Of a DNA stretch of 64,000 nucleotides, positions 26,681 to 37,992 are shown in pieces. The translations under genes were made by a program, and so were the position numbers. The notes under the pieces are model-generated. The model was given only the letters and a program-made list of their open reading frames with translations. It searched no databases and was not told where the DNA came from. Each line of letters starts with the position of its first letter. Position 1 is the first letter of the stretch. The stretch is taken from positions 1 through 64,000 of the forward strand of contig JAPTWR010000086.1 of assembly GCA_028065135.1 (NCBI GenBank), read 5' to 3'. The stretch is from Acidithiobacillus sp. Lineage in GTDB: Bacteria; Pseudomonadota; Gammaproteobacteria; Acidithiobacillales; Acidithiobacillaceae.

Positions 26681-27613
26681 TTTGCCTGCCTTGTAAGCAT
26701 GGCGCCAAGTGCGCCATCCCGCGCCGCGGCCCGCCTGAACGGCCCAAAATATGCTGACTGAGGGGGTGCGGTGAATCTGGAGGCGTAGCATCTGTAAGAT
26801 GCCCGGAGCAACCCGCGTCCCGATCAGTAGTGCCCAGCCCATGAAAATGGGTCTCTGTATGGGGGTTAGGTAACGCAAAAGCGCGACGGTCTCGTTGTGT
26901 GTTGCGTTGGTTAACGCCGGGATGTGCACGGTGGCCCGTTTATCCTCATCAAATCGCTCGGCCGGGTAATGGTCGATGGCGACGAGTGGGTCGTAAAGGA
27001 GTTTCCAACCCTTGCGACGGACCTCCAACGAAAAGCTCAAGTCATTATGCACCTGGGCGCCGGTACCACGGAGCGATTCGTCGAATTTCAGGCCGGCAAT
27101 GGCCGTGGTCCGATAGCTCATGTTTGCACCTTTGAGCACGTCGACATAGCGTGCTTCGCCGACCCCCAGGTGATGATTGCCGATAACGCGCCCGTACCAT
27201 TCCACTTTGCCCACCACGGCGCGAGAATCGTCCTCAATGCCTCCTCCCTGATGTACCCAGTCTCTGCCACCCACGCCGCCAATGGCGGGGTCTCGGATAA
27301 AATGGGCTTCGATGCGGGAAAGCCAGTCGGGATGTGGAGCGGCGTCGTCATCGGTAATCGAGATGATATCTGCCGCCGTTGCCCGTTGGATTCCGGCGTT
27401 CAGCGCGTGTACTTGTCCAGGCGCGTACACTTCAATGGCCACCAAGGGCAGTTTGAGGCGCCACGGCGCGAGAACGTGCCAACTTTCCTGGTCGTCGGCG
27501 CGGGCGACGACGATCACCTCGTCGGCACCGCGTTCTTGCCGGGACAGCGCCTCCAGGCAGCGGGCCAAGTCCGCCGGGCGGCGATAGGTGGGCACCAGTA
27601 CGGTGATTTTCAT
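26657..27613 (-). CDS. glycosyltransferase family 2, 3' end altered by IS remnant
   Basis: GT-A transferase of 318 residues from ATG 27613; upstream codons to 27874 lie over the acetyltransferase gene and look non-native. It has V-P-T-Y-R-R-P, D-E-V-I-V-V and the metal motif T-D-D-D-A, then a hydrophobic C-terminal stretch. The last residues (A-H-S-S-E-R, stop) are read from the IS transposase remnant in another frame, so the natural C-terminus has probably been replaced. The gene may still be active because the catalytic part is complete. It overlaps no other real gene at its start; the acetyltransferase stop is 22 bases upstream. Confidence 0.85.
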   Translation of the reverse strand: MKITVLVPTYRRPADLARCLEALSRQERGADEVIVVARADDQESWHVLAPWRLKLPLVAIEVYAPGQVHALNAGIQRATAADIISITDDDAAPHPDWLSRIEAHFIRDPAIGGVGGRDWVHQGGGIEDDSRAVVGKVEWYGRVIGNHHLGVGEARYVDVLKGANMSYRTTAIAGLKFDESLRGTGAQVHNDLSFSLEVRRKGWKLLYDPLVAIDHYPAERFDEDKRATVHIPALTNATHNETVALLRYLTPIQRPIFMGWALLIGTRVAPGILQMLRLQIHRTPSVSIFWAVQAGRGAGWRTWRHAYKAGKGAHSSER

Positions 27614-27635
27614 GGCTATCCCGGATAGGCAAATA

Positions 27636-28244
27636 TCATGAGCGCACGAGATTCTTGCCGATCCAGGCTTCAAAAGGGGCATTGAAGAGCGCTGGATAAT
27701 AATGCAGGTCGCTGGTTCTTTGGTGTGTTTCAAGGGTGGCGGGGTTGCCGGTAACGATCCCGTAATCCGGGACGTTTTCCCGAACCACGGCGCCAGCGCC
27801 GACCACCGCCCCTCTGCCGATGCGAACGCCGGGAAGAATGATGGAGTTCGTCGCGATCCATGCGTAATCGCCAATATGTATCGGGCTTTTTTTATGTCGC
27901 CAAAGCGGATCGGTCAATCGATGCGATGCCGAGATGAGTTTGACACCGCCATTGATCGTCACGAAGTTCCCAATCTGTATCGTATCGTGCAGGAATAATT
28001 CACAGCTCCCCACGGAGCAGTGATCTCCGACAACAAGATTTTTAAGGGAGGCGGAATAGCTGATCTCCCCCAGGACACAGAGCGTGCCGATGGTCGCGCC
28101 TTTTGATCGGAAGCGCTGGATACGCCACAAGATGCGCAGCAGGGGGTAGACGTTGAGCAGGCGTTTAGCGATCAGAATAAGCGCGCGTTTTAAGGTCGTG
28201 GGTTTTTCGCGGTGCTGCCATAAATAACGTATCTCTGCGCGCAT
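27636..28244 (-). CDS. hexapeptide-repeat acetyltransferase (WbbJ/WcaF-like)
   Basis: O-acetyltransferase of 202 residues with a left-handed beta-helix. Repeats such as I-G-N-F-V-T and I-G-D-Y-A-W-I-A alternate, followed by I-I-L-P-G-V-R-I-G-R-G-A-V-V-G-A-G-A-V-V and the acyl-CoA-side G-N-P-A. The catalytic His is expected in S-A-S-H-R. Such enzymes decorate sugars of the repeat unit with acetyl from acetyl-CoA. It follows manC by 42 bases. Confidence 0.9.
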   Translation of the reverse strand: MRAEIRYLWQHREKPTTLKRALILIAKRLLNVYPLLRILWRIQRFRSKGATIGTLCVLGEISYSASLKNLVVGDHCSVGSCELFLHDTIQIGNFVTINGGVKLISASHRLTDPLWRHKKSPIHIGDYAWIATNSIILPGVRIGRGAVVGAGAVVRENVPDYGIVTGNPATLETHQRTSDLHYYPALFNAPFEAWIGKNLVRS

Positions 28245-28286
28245 GCGCCTTTCTCCTGATGAAGCGGCAGCGGCTTCGGGGCCCCG

Positions 28287-29732
28287 CTAGGAAGCCACGC
28301 GTCCATAACGATCATCAAAACGCACGATATCGTCCTCTCCCAGATATTCACCGCTCTGCACCTCGATCATCACCAGGTCGATCACGCCCGGGTTGATCAG
28401 GCGATGCGCGGTTCCGGCAGGGATGTAGGTGGATTCGTTGGTGCGGATGAGACGCTCCTCCTCGCCATTGACGATCTTTGCGGTGCCCGATACGACGATC
28501 CAGTGTTCGCTGCGGTGATGGTGCATTTGCAGGGAAAGCGCAGCTCCCGGTTTGACGAAAATGCGCTTGATTTTGAAACGGGCGCCTTCCTCCAGTACCG
28601 TGTAGGTACCCCAGGGACGGTGGACGGTGCGGTGCAGGTTGTGCGCTTCATGGCCGCGTCGCTTCAGTTCGGTGACGATGCGTTTGACGTCTTGGTCGCG
28701 GTCCTTGCGGGCGATAAGGAGGGCATCCGGCGTATCGACGATGATCAGTTCCTCCACCCCGAGCAAGGCGGTCAGGCGATCCGAACTGTGGACGATACAG
28801 TTCTGCGCATCTTCCAGCACCGTCTCTCCCAAGACGCGGTTTCCATTGATCCCGTCAGGGAGGAGGGCGCCGAAAGCGGTCCACGAACCAATGTCGCTCC
28901 AGCCGAAGTCGCCGGGGACGACAGCGACCTGCTCGGCCTTTTCCATGACCGCGTAGTCTACGGAAATGTCCGGCACCTGCGCGAAGCCCGGTGCGAGTTC
29001 TCGAAAATCGGATTCGCAGCGACCCTCCGCCCAGGCGCTGCGGGTGTCGTGGTAGAGTTGCGGTGCGTAGCGTTCCAAGGCGGTGAGATAAGCATCGGCA
29101 CGGAAGCAGAACATGCCGCTGTTCCAGGTGTAATCGCCCTGGGCGAGAAAAGCGGCCGCGGTATCGCTGTCGGGTTTTTCGACGAAGCGGCGCACCGCGA
29201 AGCCGAGTGGCGTGCCGGCTGCCTCAAGGGTGTCGCCGGCCTCGATATACCCATAACCGGTTTCCGGCCAGGCGGGATGGATACCGAAGGTCACCAGATA
29301 GCCCTGCTCGGCCAGTTGCTGTGCCCGCTCCACCGCTTGAGCGAACGCGGCCTGGTTCTGCACCAGATGGTCGGCGGGCAGCACCAGCAGGATCGCTTCC
29401 GGCCCGATCAGGGCTTCCGCCTGCAATGCGGCAGCGGCGATGGCCGGGGCGGTGTTGCGGCCTACCGGTTCGAGAACGAAAAATGCCGCCCGCTGTTCTG
29501 TTTGGTTCAACACCGGTTGGTAGACATCCCGTGTCTGGAAGTAGTATTCCCGATTGGTCACGGTGATAAAGTGATGGACACCCGGCAGGGCCAGCGCGCG
29601 TTGCAGTGTCTTCTGCAACAAGGTTTCGCCATCGGGCAGTTGTAAGAAGGGCTTGGGGTGGCTCTGCCGGGAAAGCGGCCACAGACGCGTCCCGGCGCCG
29701 CCGGAAAGAATGACTGGGATCAACGAGTGCAT
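28287..29732 (-). CDS. manC: mannose-1-phosphate guanylyltransferase / mannose-6-phosphate isomerase
   Basis: Bifunctional enzyme of 481 residues giving GDP-mannose, the substrate of the next-listed gmd. The pyrophosphorylase signature G-G-A-G-T-R-L-W-P-L is at about 11-20, with F-V-E-K-P-D in the sugar site. A C-terminal cupin (residues about 360-475) carries R-P-W-G-T-Y and H-H-H-R-S-E-H with metal-ligand His and Glu. Type II isomerase fusion is the usual form. It lies in the leftward operon 26 bases after gmd. Confidence 0.96.
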   Translation of the reverse strand: MHSLIPVILSGGAGTRLWPLSRQSHPKPFLQLPDGETLLQKTLQRALALPGVHHFITVTNREYYFQTRDVYQPVLNQTEQRAAFFVLEPVGRNTAPAIAAAALQAEALIGPEAILLVLPADHLVQNQAAFAQAVERAQQLAEQGYLVTFGIHPAWPETGYGYIEAGDTLEAAGTPLGFAVRRFVEKPDSDTAAAFLAQGDYTWNSGMFCFRADAYLTALERYAPQLYHDTRSAWAEGRCESDFRELAPGFAQVPDISVDYAVMEKAEQVAVVPGDFGWSDIGSWTAFGALLPDGINGNRVLGETVLEDAQNCIVHSSDRLTALLGVEELIIVDTPDALLIARKDRDQDVKRIVTELKRRGHEAHNLHRTVHRPWGTYTVLEEGARFKIKRIFVKPGAALSLQMHHHRSEHWIVVSGTAKIVNGEEERLIRTNESTYIPAGTAHRLINPGVIDLVMIEVQSGEYLGEDDIVRFDDRYGRVAS

Positions 29733-29758
29733 TGCATCATCTCCGTGCTGAGGGGCGG

Positions 29759-31659
<1,901 letters not shown>

Positions 31660-31695
31660 GGAGTACTTGCTTTCGATGGCATGCAGGTTTGTCCT

Positions 31696-32958
31696 TTATA
31701 TATGCTGTGCGTCCCGATGTCGAGATTTTTCCTGAAAAATGCTCCATTCCCTTTCCACGAGATCGGTGAATTCGGAACGAAAACGTTCCGGAGTAAACCG
31801 GAGCGCATTTTCACGGCAGGCGTTTGGGGTGATGATCGTGCCTTCCCGCTCGAAGCGTTCCACCGCTGCAATGATGGCGGCTTCTGACTGTTCGTTAAAA
31901 AATACGCCGGTGGGTGCGGGGGAGGGCGCGGTGTCCTCCGTCTCCGCCAATGGCACGATGGTCTCCCGGACTCCGCCTTTGCCATAGGCGATGACCGGCG
32001 TGCCGCAAGCCTGTGCTTCGAGCGGGGCAATGCCGAAGTCCTCCTCCGCTGCAAAAACGAAGGCGCGTCCCCGTTGCAGGTGGTCGCGCAGGATTTCGGT
32101 CCCGGTGAAGCCGAGCAGGGTGACATTCGGTCCGGCCTTGGACCGCACCTTTTCAAAATCCGGCCCATCGCCGATCACCACAAGGCGTTTGTCGGGCATG
32201 GCCGTAAAGGCGGACACAATCAGGTCCATTTTTTTGTAGGGCACCATGCGCGAGGCGGTAACATAAAAATCCTCTTTGGCGCTCCGCAAGGCAAAATGAG
32301 AGACATCGACGGGAGGCGCGATGAGGGTGGCTTCGCGCCGGTAGGTCTTGTGGATACGGCGGGCGACGAAGCGGGAGTTGGCGATGAAGGTATTCACGCC
32401 ATTGGGCGTGCGGCTGTCCCAAAGGCGCACGTAATGAAGAATGATACGGGCGGCCCAACTCTTCGGCCCACGTACCAGTCCCGCCTCCCAGAGATATTGG
32501 TGTTGCAGGTCCCAAGCGTAGCGGACGGGCGAATGCACATAGCTCAGATGCAACTGATCCGGTCCGGTCAGAACCCCTTTTGCCACCGCATGACTGCTAC
32601 TCAATACCAGGTCATAGGCGGAGAGGTCGAACTGTTCGATGGCCAGGGGCATTAGAGGCAGATAACTCCGATATTTTTTTTGCGCCCTGGGTAATCGCTG
32701 AATGAAGGAAGTGGTCACTGGCCGGTTGCCAATAAAGTCGCGGCGGTCCGGTAACAAGAAATCCACCAGGCTGAAGAGGTCCGCTTCCGGATAGCACAGC
32801 AGCATTTGTTCCAAGACACGTTCCGCCCCGGCATAAGTGACGAGCCAGTCATGAATGATGGCGACGCGCCGGGGCACCTGCGTCGTCATCCTGATATGCC
32901 CGGTGGGTGGAAAGGGGGGGCAACTGTGTTGAGCATGGGTGACGTTCTCAAGAGCCAT
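31696..32958 (-). CDS. glycosyltransferase family 4, WbaZ/mannosyl-rhamnosyltransferase-like
   Basis: GT-B transferase, 420 residues from the longest frame; ATG 32889 (397 residues) would start just before the first strand (V-A-I-I-H-D-W-L) and is equally likely. The acceptor loop Y-A-G-A-E-R-V-L-E-Q and the donor motif E-D-F-G-I-A-P-L-E-A followed by G-G-V-R-E-T are typical of the WbaZ group. It is first in the GDP-rhamnose operon, 36 bases before rmd, so it probably uses GDP-mannose or GDP-rhamnose. Confidence 0.9.
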   Translation of the reverse strand: MALENVTHAQHSCPPFPPTGHIRMTTQVPRRVAIIHDWLVTYAGAERVLEQMLLCYPEADLFSLVDFLLPDRRDFIGNRPVTTSFIQRLPRAQKKYRSYLPLMPLAIEQFDLSAYDLVLSSSHAVAKGVLTGPDQLHLSYVHSPVRYAWDLQHQYLWEAGLVRGPKSWAARIILHYVRLWDSRTPNGVNTFIANSRFVARRIHKTYRREATLIAPPVDVSHFALRSAKEDFYVTASRMVPYKKMDLIVSAFTAMPDKRLVVIGDGPDFEKVRSKAGPNVTLLGFTGTEILRDHLQRGRAFVFAAEEDFGIAPLEAQACGTPVIAYGKGGVRETIVPLAETEDTAPSPAPTGVFFNEQSEAAIIAAVERFEREGTIITPNACRENALRFTPERFRSEFTDLVEREWSIFQEKSRHRDAQHI

Positions 32959-33012
32959 TGGTCGAAACCTTAGCGTTAATAGCCGGTACGGTCAATTGCA
33001 CCGGGGTGGCAT

Positions 33013-34812
33013 TCAGCGCAGCAGGATTTTCAGGAAGGATGCGCCATAAGCGGCCAGCTTGCGTTCGCCGATGCCGGGGACCGTGGCGAGGGCGCGCAGG
33101 TCGCGTGGGCGGCGCTGCAGCATTTCCATGAGGGTGGCGTCGTGGAAGATGGCATAAGGCGGGACTCCCTGCGCGAGCGCCAGTGCGCGGCGATGTTGTC
33201 GTAGCGCTTCCCACAGCGTGGCGTCTTGGGGGGCGAGGTCGGGGCGCTTGTCCCGTGGCTTCGGGGTGACATTTTCCTGCTGACGCAAGGTCAGGGTTTC
33301 TTCGCCGCGCAAGAGCGGGCGGCTGTTGGAACTGAGGCGCAGGCCACCGTGCCCTTCGGCATCCACCTCCACCAGCCCACGGAGCAAAAGATGGCGGAAA
33401 ACGGCGCGCCAGGCATTGGCCGAGAGTTCCTGACCAATGCCATAGACGCTGAGCCGGTCGTGGCCGTTCTGGTGGATGCGTGGTTCCGCGCGGGCGATCA
33501 GGACATCCACCAGATACTGCACGCCGAAGCGCTGGCCGGTGCGGTGTATGGTGGAGAGGGCTTTTTGCGCGGCGATCGTGGCATCCCAGGTGGCGGGAGG
33601 TTGCAGACAATTGTCACAATTGCCGCAGGGTTGGGGGAGGTGCTCACCAAAATAGGCGAGCAGGGTCTGGCGGCGGCAGTGGGTGGTTTCGCAGAGGGCG
33701 AGCATGGCGTCCAGTTTGTGGCTCTCCATCTGTTTGCGGGGCATATCCGTCCCGGATTGTTGAATCATCTGCCGCAATTGCACCACGTCTTGCAGACCAT
33801 AATGCATCCAGGCTTCAGCGGGCATGCCATCGCGCCCGGCGCGGCCGGTTTCCTGATAATAGGCCTCAATGCTCCTGGGTAGGTTCAGATGGGCGACAAA
33901 GCGCACATTGGGTTTGTCGATACCCATGCCGAAGGCGATGGTGGCGACCATGATGACGGCTTCATCCCGCTGAAAACGTTGCTGGTGACGGCGTCTTTCG
34001 TCTGCGCCCAGGCCGGCGTGATAGGGCAGGGCATCCAATCCTTCGCCCTGCAACCATTCGGCGATCTCCTCCACCCGCTTGCGGGACAGGCAGTACACGA
34101 TGCCCGCTTCGCCGGTATGGCGGTCACGGATGAAACGCAGCAGGGCATTGCGTGCCCCTTGGCTGCCACCGTGGATGTGATACCGGATGTTGGGACGATC
34201 GAAGGAGCGGGTGAAGATGGCCGCCTTTTGCAACGCGAGCCGTTCAATGATTTCCGCGCGGGTTTTCGGGTCCGCGGTGGCGGTGAGGGCGATGCGCGGC
34301 ACCTGCGGAAAGCGTTCGTGGAGGACCCGCAATTGCAGATATTCCGGACGGAAGTCGTGCCCCCATTGGGACACGCAGTGGGCCTCATCGATGGCGAAGA
34401 GGTTGACGGTAACACGTTGCAGCAGGCTGAGGGTGCGATCCTGAAGCAATCGTTCCGGAGCGATGTAAAGAAGGTCAAGCGTCCCGCGCAGCAGCGTTTC
34501 TTCGATGGCGCGGGCGGCGGCCGGAAGGGCGCTGGAGTTGAGCGCGGCGGCGGCCACCCCGGCCTGGCGCAGCGCGGTGACCTGATCTTCCATCAGGGCG
34601 ATCAGCGGCGACACGACCACGCCGGTACCCGTCCGGGCAATGGCCGGGATCTGATAGCACAGGGATTTTCCGCCTCCCGTTGGCATGAGTACCAGGGCGT
34701 CACGATCCGCCATGAGGGTGTGGATCACCTCCTCCTGCGGGGCACGGAAGGCCGCGTAGCCGAAAGTGTGGCGGAGTATTTCCAGCGGATGGCGGGCGGG
34801 GACGGTCGGCAT
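33013..34812 (-). CDS. recQ: ATP-dependent DNA helicase RecQ
   Basis: 3'-5' superfamily 2 helicase of 599 residues for recombination and fork repair. Walker A M-P-T-G-G-G-K-S is at 43-50; then D-E-A-H followed by the RecQ loop [11 protein letters not shown] zinc site (C-E-T-T-H-C ... C-G-N-C-D-N-C), a winged helix and a C-terminal HRDC domain with V-P-G-I-G-E follow. It is full length and marks the return to conserved chromosome. Confidence 0.97.
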   Translation of the reverse strand: MPTVPARHPLEILRHTFGYAAFRAPQEEVIHTLMADRDALVLMPTGGGKSLCYQIPAIARTGTGVVVSPLIALMEDQVTALRQAGVAAAALNSSALPAAARAIEETLLRGTLDLLYIAPERLLQDRTLSLLQRVTVNLFAIDEAHCVSQWGHDFRPEYLQLRVLHERFPQVPRIALTATADPKTRAEIIERLALQKAAIFTRSFDRPNIRYHIHGGSQGARNALLRFIRDRHTGEAGIVYCLSRKRVEEIAEWLQGEGLDALPYHAGLGADERRRHQQRFQRDEAVIMVATIAFGMGIDKPNVRFVAHLNLPRSIEAYYQETGRAGRDGMPAEAWMHYGLQDVVQLRQMIQQSGTDMPRKQMESHKLDAMLALCETTHCRRQTLLAYFGEHLPQPCGNCDNCLQPPATWDATIAAQKALSTIHRTGQRFGVQYLVDVLIARAEPRIHQNGHDRLSVYGIGQELSANAWRAVFRHLLLRGLVEVDAEGHGGLRLSSNSRPLLRGEETLTLRQQENVTPKPRDKRPDLAPQDATLWEALRQHRRALALAQGVPPYAIFHDATLMEMLQRRPRDLRALATVPGIGERKLAAYGASFLKILLR

Positions 34813-34884
34813 GGCGTCTCAGGATAACCGTAAAGGACGTTCGCGCCAAACCCGGCCGTGGCGGGCTCATCGCTCGCGGAAGCG

Positions 34885-35715
34885 TCAGGGGATGAGCCGC
34901 CCCTCCGGTCTTGCGTGATCCGCGAGCGCACCGGTGGCGATCAGCAGGCTGCCGGACATCCAGATCACCAGTGCAATCGTCAGCAGAGCCATACTGAAGA
35001 CAACCAGCGCGACCAGTACGATCCTGGCGATGAGTGAAGATAATAAGGATTTTGACAGGACACTGAGCGCGCCGACGATCAACCCGACAGGAATGGCGTA
35101 GATCACGCTCGCGAGCAGGACGAACAGGGTAAGTACGAATGGAAAAAAAAGCCACACCAGGCGGCTGCCGAAAATACGGGATGCGTCCCGCAAGGCCGCT
35201 TGCAGAGACGCGCCATACACGGCAAAGAGCATGAAGGCATACTGAAAAAAGAAGCCTACCAACATCCAGGCGAATATTTCCAGCCAGAAATCCGGCCGGG
35301 TAAAGGTGGATGGCGGCAAAGGGTGTCCAGGAGTCGCCGCGAAGCCGGTAACGGCCACGAAGATCGCGGCAAGCGCCGCGGGAAGCATGGACAGGGTCCA
35401 CGCCTCGACGCGTTGGGCGCCCCAGAGCAGATCACCGACACTCCAGGTTCTATCCGCCAGTGCGGTGGCTAACAGGCGGTAGAGTCCGATATTGAGCACG
35501 TATGTCCAGAGATACATGGGGAAGCGCCACAGATCCGCGTTGGCTGGGCTGATGGCGTTGAGGATGCCGAGGGTGATGAATCCGATGAGCAGCAGCATGA
35601 AGTAAATGAGAATGGCCCCGGAGAGGGGCTTGAAACGCTGCCGCAGCAGGCGCCAGCCACTCGTCATGGCGCTACGGTAGGTGGGCTGTCCAGGGGGGAG
35701 AAGAGCGTCGTGCAT
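34885..35715 (-). CDS. hypothetical multi-spanning membrane protein
   Basis: About 276 residues from ATG 35715 (CAGGAGA about 10 bases upstream). It has six hydrophobic helices arranged as pairs, with a short cytoplasmic N-terminus (Y-R-S-A-M-T-S-G-W-R-L-L). The pattern resembles BPSS1780-type membrane proteins of proteobacteria, whose function is unknown. It lies between recQ and apaH on the same strand with gaps of about 70 bases on each side. I assign no role. Confidence 0.75.
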   Translation of the reverse strand: MHDALLPPGQPTYRSAMTSGWRLLRQRFKPLSGAILIYFMLLLIGFITLGILNAISPANADLWRFPMYLWTYVLNIGLYRLLATALADRTWSVGDLLWGAQRVEAWTLSMLPAALAAIFVAVTGFAATPGHPLPPSTFTRPDFWLEIFAWMLVGFFFQYAFMLFAVYGASLQAALRDASRIFGSRLVWLFFPFVLTLFVLLASVIYAIPVGLIVGALSVLSKSLLSSLIARIVLVALVVFSMALLTIALVIWMSGSLLIATGALADHARPEGRLIP

Positions 35716-35790
35716 GGGGGCGAGTCTCCTGGTGGGGGCGTCTTCACAAAAACTGCGCGCTGTACGGCCACAATCCACATGGCGGGGATA

Positions 35791-36630
35791 TTAACCCGAA
35801 TCCGGCCGAGCGAACATAGGGCAGGGCGTCTGATAAATCACCGGTTCCGCTCCATCGATACGGGCGGCACTGAGCTGGCGGCCCCAGACGCAGCCGCTAT
35901 CGAGCGCCAACAGGCGTGGCCGCACCAGTAAACCCTGGGTGGCCCAGTGCCCGCAAATGATGGCCCCCGTAGTTTGCCGTTCTAAAAACCACTGGTGCCA
36001 GGGTGCGAACTCGTGGGCAGCGTCCCTGGGCGGCGTGCTGGGCCAACTGAAAAACCCCTTGGCGGTCACGTAGCGGGCACGGGTGAATACGGCGACTCGA
36101 AAGCGTTGCGCCTCTTCTTCATTGCGGCATTCCTGCCAACGATTGGGCACCGGGGCCGCCCAGAGAGACTTTATGAAGCGCCGCCATTGGCGCCCGTGCA
36201 GCGCTGCTTCGACGGCGGCGGCATGATCTTGCGCCTGCGCCAGATCCCAGTCGGGATGGAGGGCGGCGTGGACCATGGTCCAGCCCAGTGTCGCGTCGGT
36301 GATCAGCATCGGGCCGTTGCGTAGCCAGTCCATCCATTCGTCCACCCGTGGATCGCTGAGCACGGCGCTGAGGGTATCGTTTTTTTTCGCGGGGATGATG
36401 CCCGCCCAGCGCGCAAGGGCGTAGAGATCGTGATTGCCGAGGACGAACTGGACATGATCCCTCCAGGCGTGGATCCGGGTGAGAATGGCGCGACTGTCCG
36501 GGCCGCGGTTGATGAGATCGCCCGCGAGCCAGAGCTGGTCCGTCTCGGGTGTAAAACCCATCTGCTCCAACAGGGCGTTAAAGGGGGCAGAGCAACCCTG
36601 AAGGTCGCCAATAGCGTAGGTGGCTGTCAT
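35791..36630 (-). CDS. apaH: symmetrical bis(5'-nucleosyl)-tetraphosphatase
   Basis: Metallophosphatase of 279 residues that splits Ap4A into two ADP, and in bacteria also removes Np4 caps from RNA. Motifs are G-D-L-Q-G-C at 8-13, G-D-L-I-N-R-G-P-D-S and G-N-H-D, the PPP-type metal ligands. The later H-A-A-L-H and G-H-W motifs supply further ligands. It starts four bases after the stop of the DsrE-type gene and is probably co-transcribed with it. Confidence 0.96.
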   Translation of the reverse strand: MTATYAIGDLQGCSAPFNALLEQMGFTPETDQLWLAGDLINRGPDSRAILTRIHAWRDHVQFVLGNHDLYALARWAGIIPAKKNDTLSAVLSDPRVDEWMDWLRNGPMLITDATLGWTMVHAALHPDWDLAQAQDHAAAVEAALHGRQWRRFIKSLWAAPVPNRWQECRNEEEAQRFRVAVFTRARYVTAKGFFSWPSTPPRDAAHEFAPWHQWFLERQTTGAIICGHWATQGLLVRPRLLALDSGCVWGRQLSAARIDGAEPVIYQTPCPMFARPDSG

Positions 36631-36634
36631 GGAT

Positions 36635-36982
36635 TTAGAGTGTAATGACCTGATCCGAAAGTTTCATTTGCCGCACCAGGGTTTTCATGCTCGCGATCTG
36701 GATGCCCGGCCGCAGTGTCTGACCATTGGCTTCCTGCAACCACTCGAAGCCGATTACATGAATTGCGACACCCAGCTCTTGAATTTCCGCCATGAGATCG
36801 TGGTGAACCCGCTGTCTTTCACTCAGCGCTTCCGTGTGCAGAGCCAGTAATGCCGCTTCTTCGGCCAGAAAGAGGCTGATCTCCACCCCATCGGCGCATG
36901 CGGCGGCCGCTACGCGCAATCCCTGCAGGACGGGATTGCCATGGGCGTCCGGGTGAGACTTGATGAGGATGGTCCAGTGCAT
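36635..36982 (-). CDS. DsrE/F-family sulfur-trafficking-like protein
   Basis: 115 residues from ATG 36982; the frame is open much further upstream but that part lacks family character. The fold pattern fits DsrE: an N-terminal beta strand (W-T-I-L-I-K-S-H-P), a helix ending A-A-A-C-A-D-G, the strand V-E-I-S-L-F-L, and a C-terminal V-R-Q-M. A single Cys sits in A-A-A-C-A-D, not at the TusD active-site position, so persulfide carriage is uncertain. The family is abundant in sulfur-oxidising bacteria. Confidence 0.75.
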   Translation of the reverse strand: MHWTILIKSHPDAHGNPVLQGLRVAAAACADGVEISLFLAEEAALLALHTEALSERQRVHHDLMAEIQELGVAIHVIGFEWLQEANGQTLRPGIQIASMKTLVRQMKLSDQVITL

Positions 36983-37172
36983 GGTCGGTCGGTGCGCTCT
37001 GTGGTTATCTTTGCCAGTTTGGAAAATTGTGGAGCTGCGGTCCTGCTTTGTGGGCGCGTACACCCATAAGGGTAGCATAAAAATACCCTGATGAGGCTCT
37101 GAACCCGCTATTTCTGGGAATACTTGACCCATATCGCGGTCACCGGATATAAGACGTTGTCGGGGATATCTG

Positions 37173-37988
37173 ATGGAGAATAACGAGGTGGTCATGGGTG
37201 TAGAACACATAGCCACCGCGTCGCGCCGGCCGCCATTGCGCTGGTTGGGTGCGGGGACGGCCGCCGTCGTTTTGATCTTCCTGCTGGCTCCCTTCGGGGG
37301 ACTGGCTTTGGCGACGGACTGGCATGATTTTCACTTTGCTCCTGGCGATATCCAGGCCATCTGGGTTTCCCTGTTTTACAGCGCGCTGGCCCTGCTGCTG
37401 GTGGTGCTGGCGGGAACACCTCTGGCGTGGTGGCTGGCACATGGCGCGTACCGGGGCAAATGGGTGCTGGATGCGTTGCTGCTCTTGCCCTTATTGACCC
37501 CGCCGCTGGCCATGGGCATTCTGCTCAGCACTTTCTACGGGCCGTATTCGCCAGTGGGGGGGCTCCTGAGCCAGGCGGGCATTTATCTCACCAATAGCGC
37601 TCCCGCCTTTGTGCTGGCCCAAATTTACGGGGCCATGCCGTACTACGTACTGGCGGCGCGAGCGGCTCTCGAAGGCGTTCCGGAGGAACTGGAACAGATC
37701 AGCCGGACGCTGGGGCGTAATCGTTGGCAAACCTTCTGGCGGGTCACCGTGCCGTTGGCGCGTCTCGGTCTTGCCGCAGGCGTTGCCCTGGCATGGGTGC
37801 GTGCCATGGGTGAGTTTGGGATCGTGCTGATTGTGGCCTATTTCCCTCAGGGTATCCCGGTCAAACTCTGGGTGAATCTGCAGGATGTTGGTCTGACCGC
37901 GGTATACCCCTTGCTCTGGGTCTTTTTTTGGGTGGCGATACCGCTGCCTTTGTGGCTGGGCTTGCGCACCCGTCGGGGGTTGCTGTGA
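37173..37988 (+). CDS. ABC transporter permease, molybdate/sulfate/tungstate class
   Basis: Inner-membrane permease of 271 residues with about six helices. Its EAA loop (E-Q-I-S-R-T-L-G-R-N-R-W-Q-T-F-W-R-V-T-V-P) and A-M-G-E-F-G are typical of the ModB/CysT/TupB group. Start may be ATG 37173 or ATG 37194 (GAGG five bases upstream). The ATPase gene follows after four bases. No periplasmic binding protein is adjacent, so the oxyanion cannot be assigned. Confidence 0.85.
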   Translation: MENNEVVMGVEHIATASRRPPLRWLGAGTAAVVLIFLLAPFGGLALATDWHDFHFAPGDIQAIWVSLFYSALALLLVVLAGTPLAWWLAHGAYRGKWVLDALLLLPLLTPPLAMGILLSTFYGPYSPVGGLLSQAGIYLTNSAPAFVLAQIYGAMPYYVLAARAALEGVPEELEQISRTLGRNRWQTFWRVTVPLARLGLAAGVALAWVRAMGEFGIVLIVAYFPQGIPVKLWVNLQDVGLTAVYPLLWVFFWVAIPLPLWLGLRTRRGLL

Positions 37989-37992
37989 GACG

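Noticed and set aside
28404..29645. Long plus-strand frame of 413 codons
   Set aside because: It is antisense to manC, whose motifs are complete; the frame is a by-product of GC-rich codon use.
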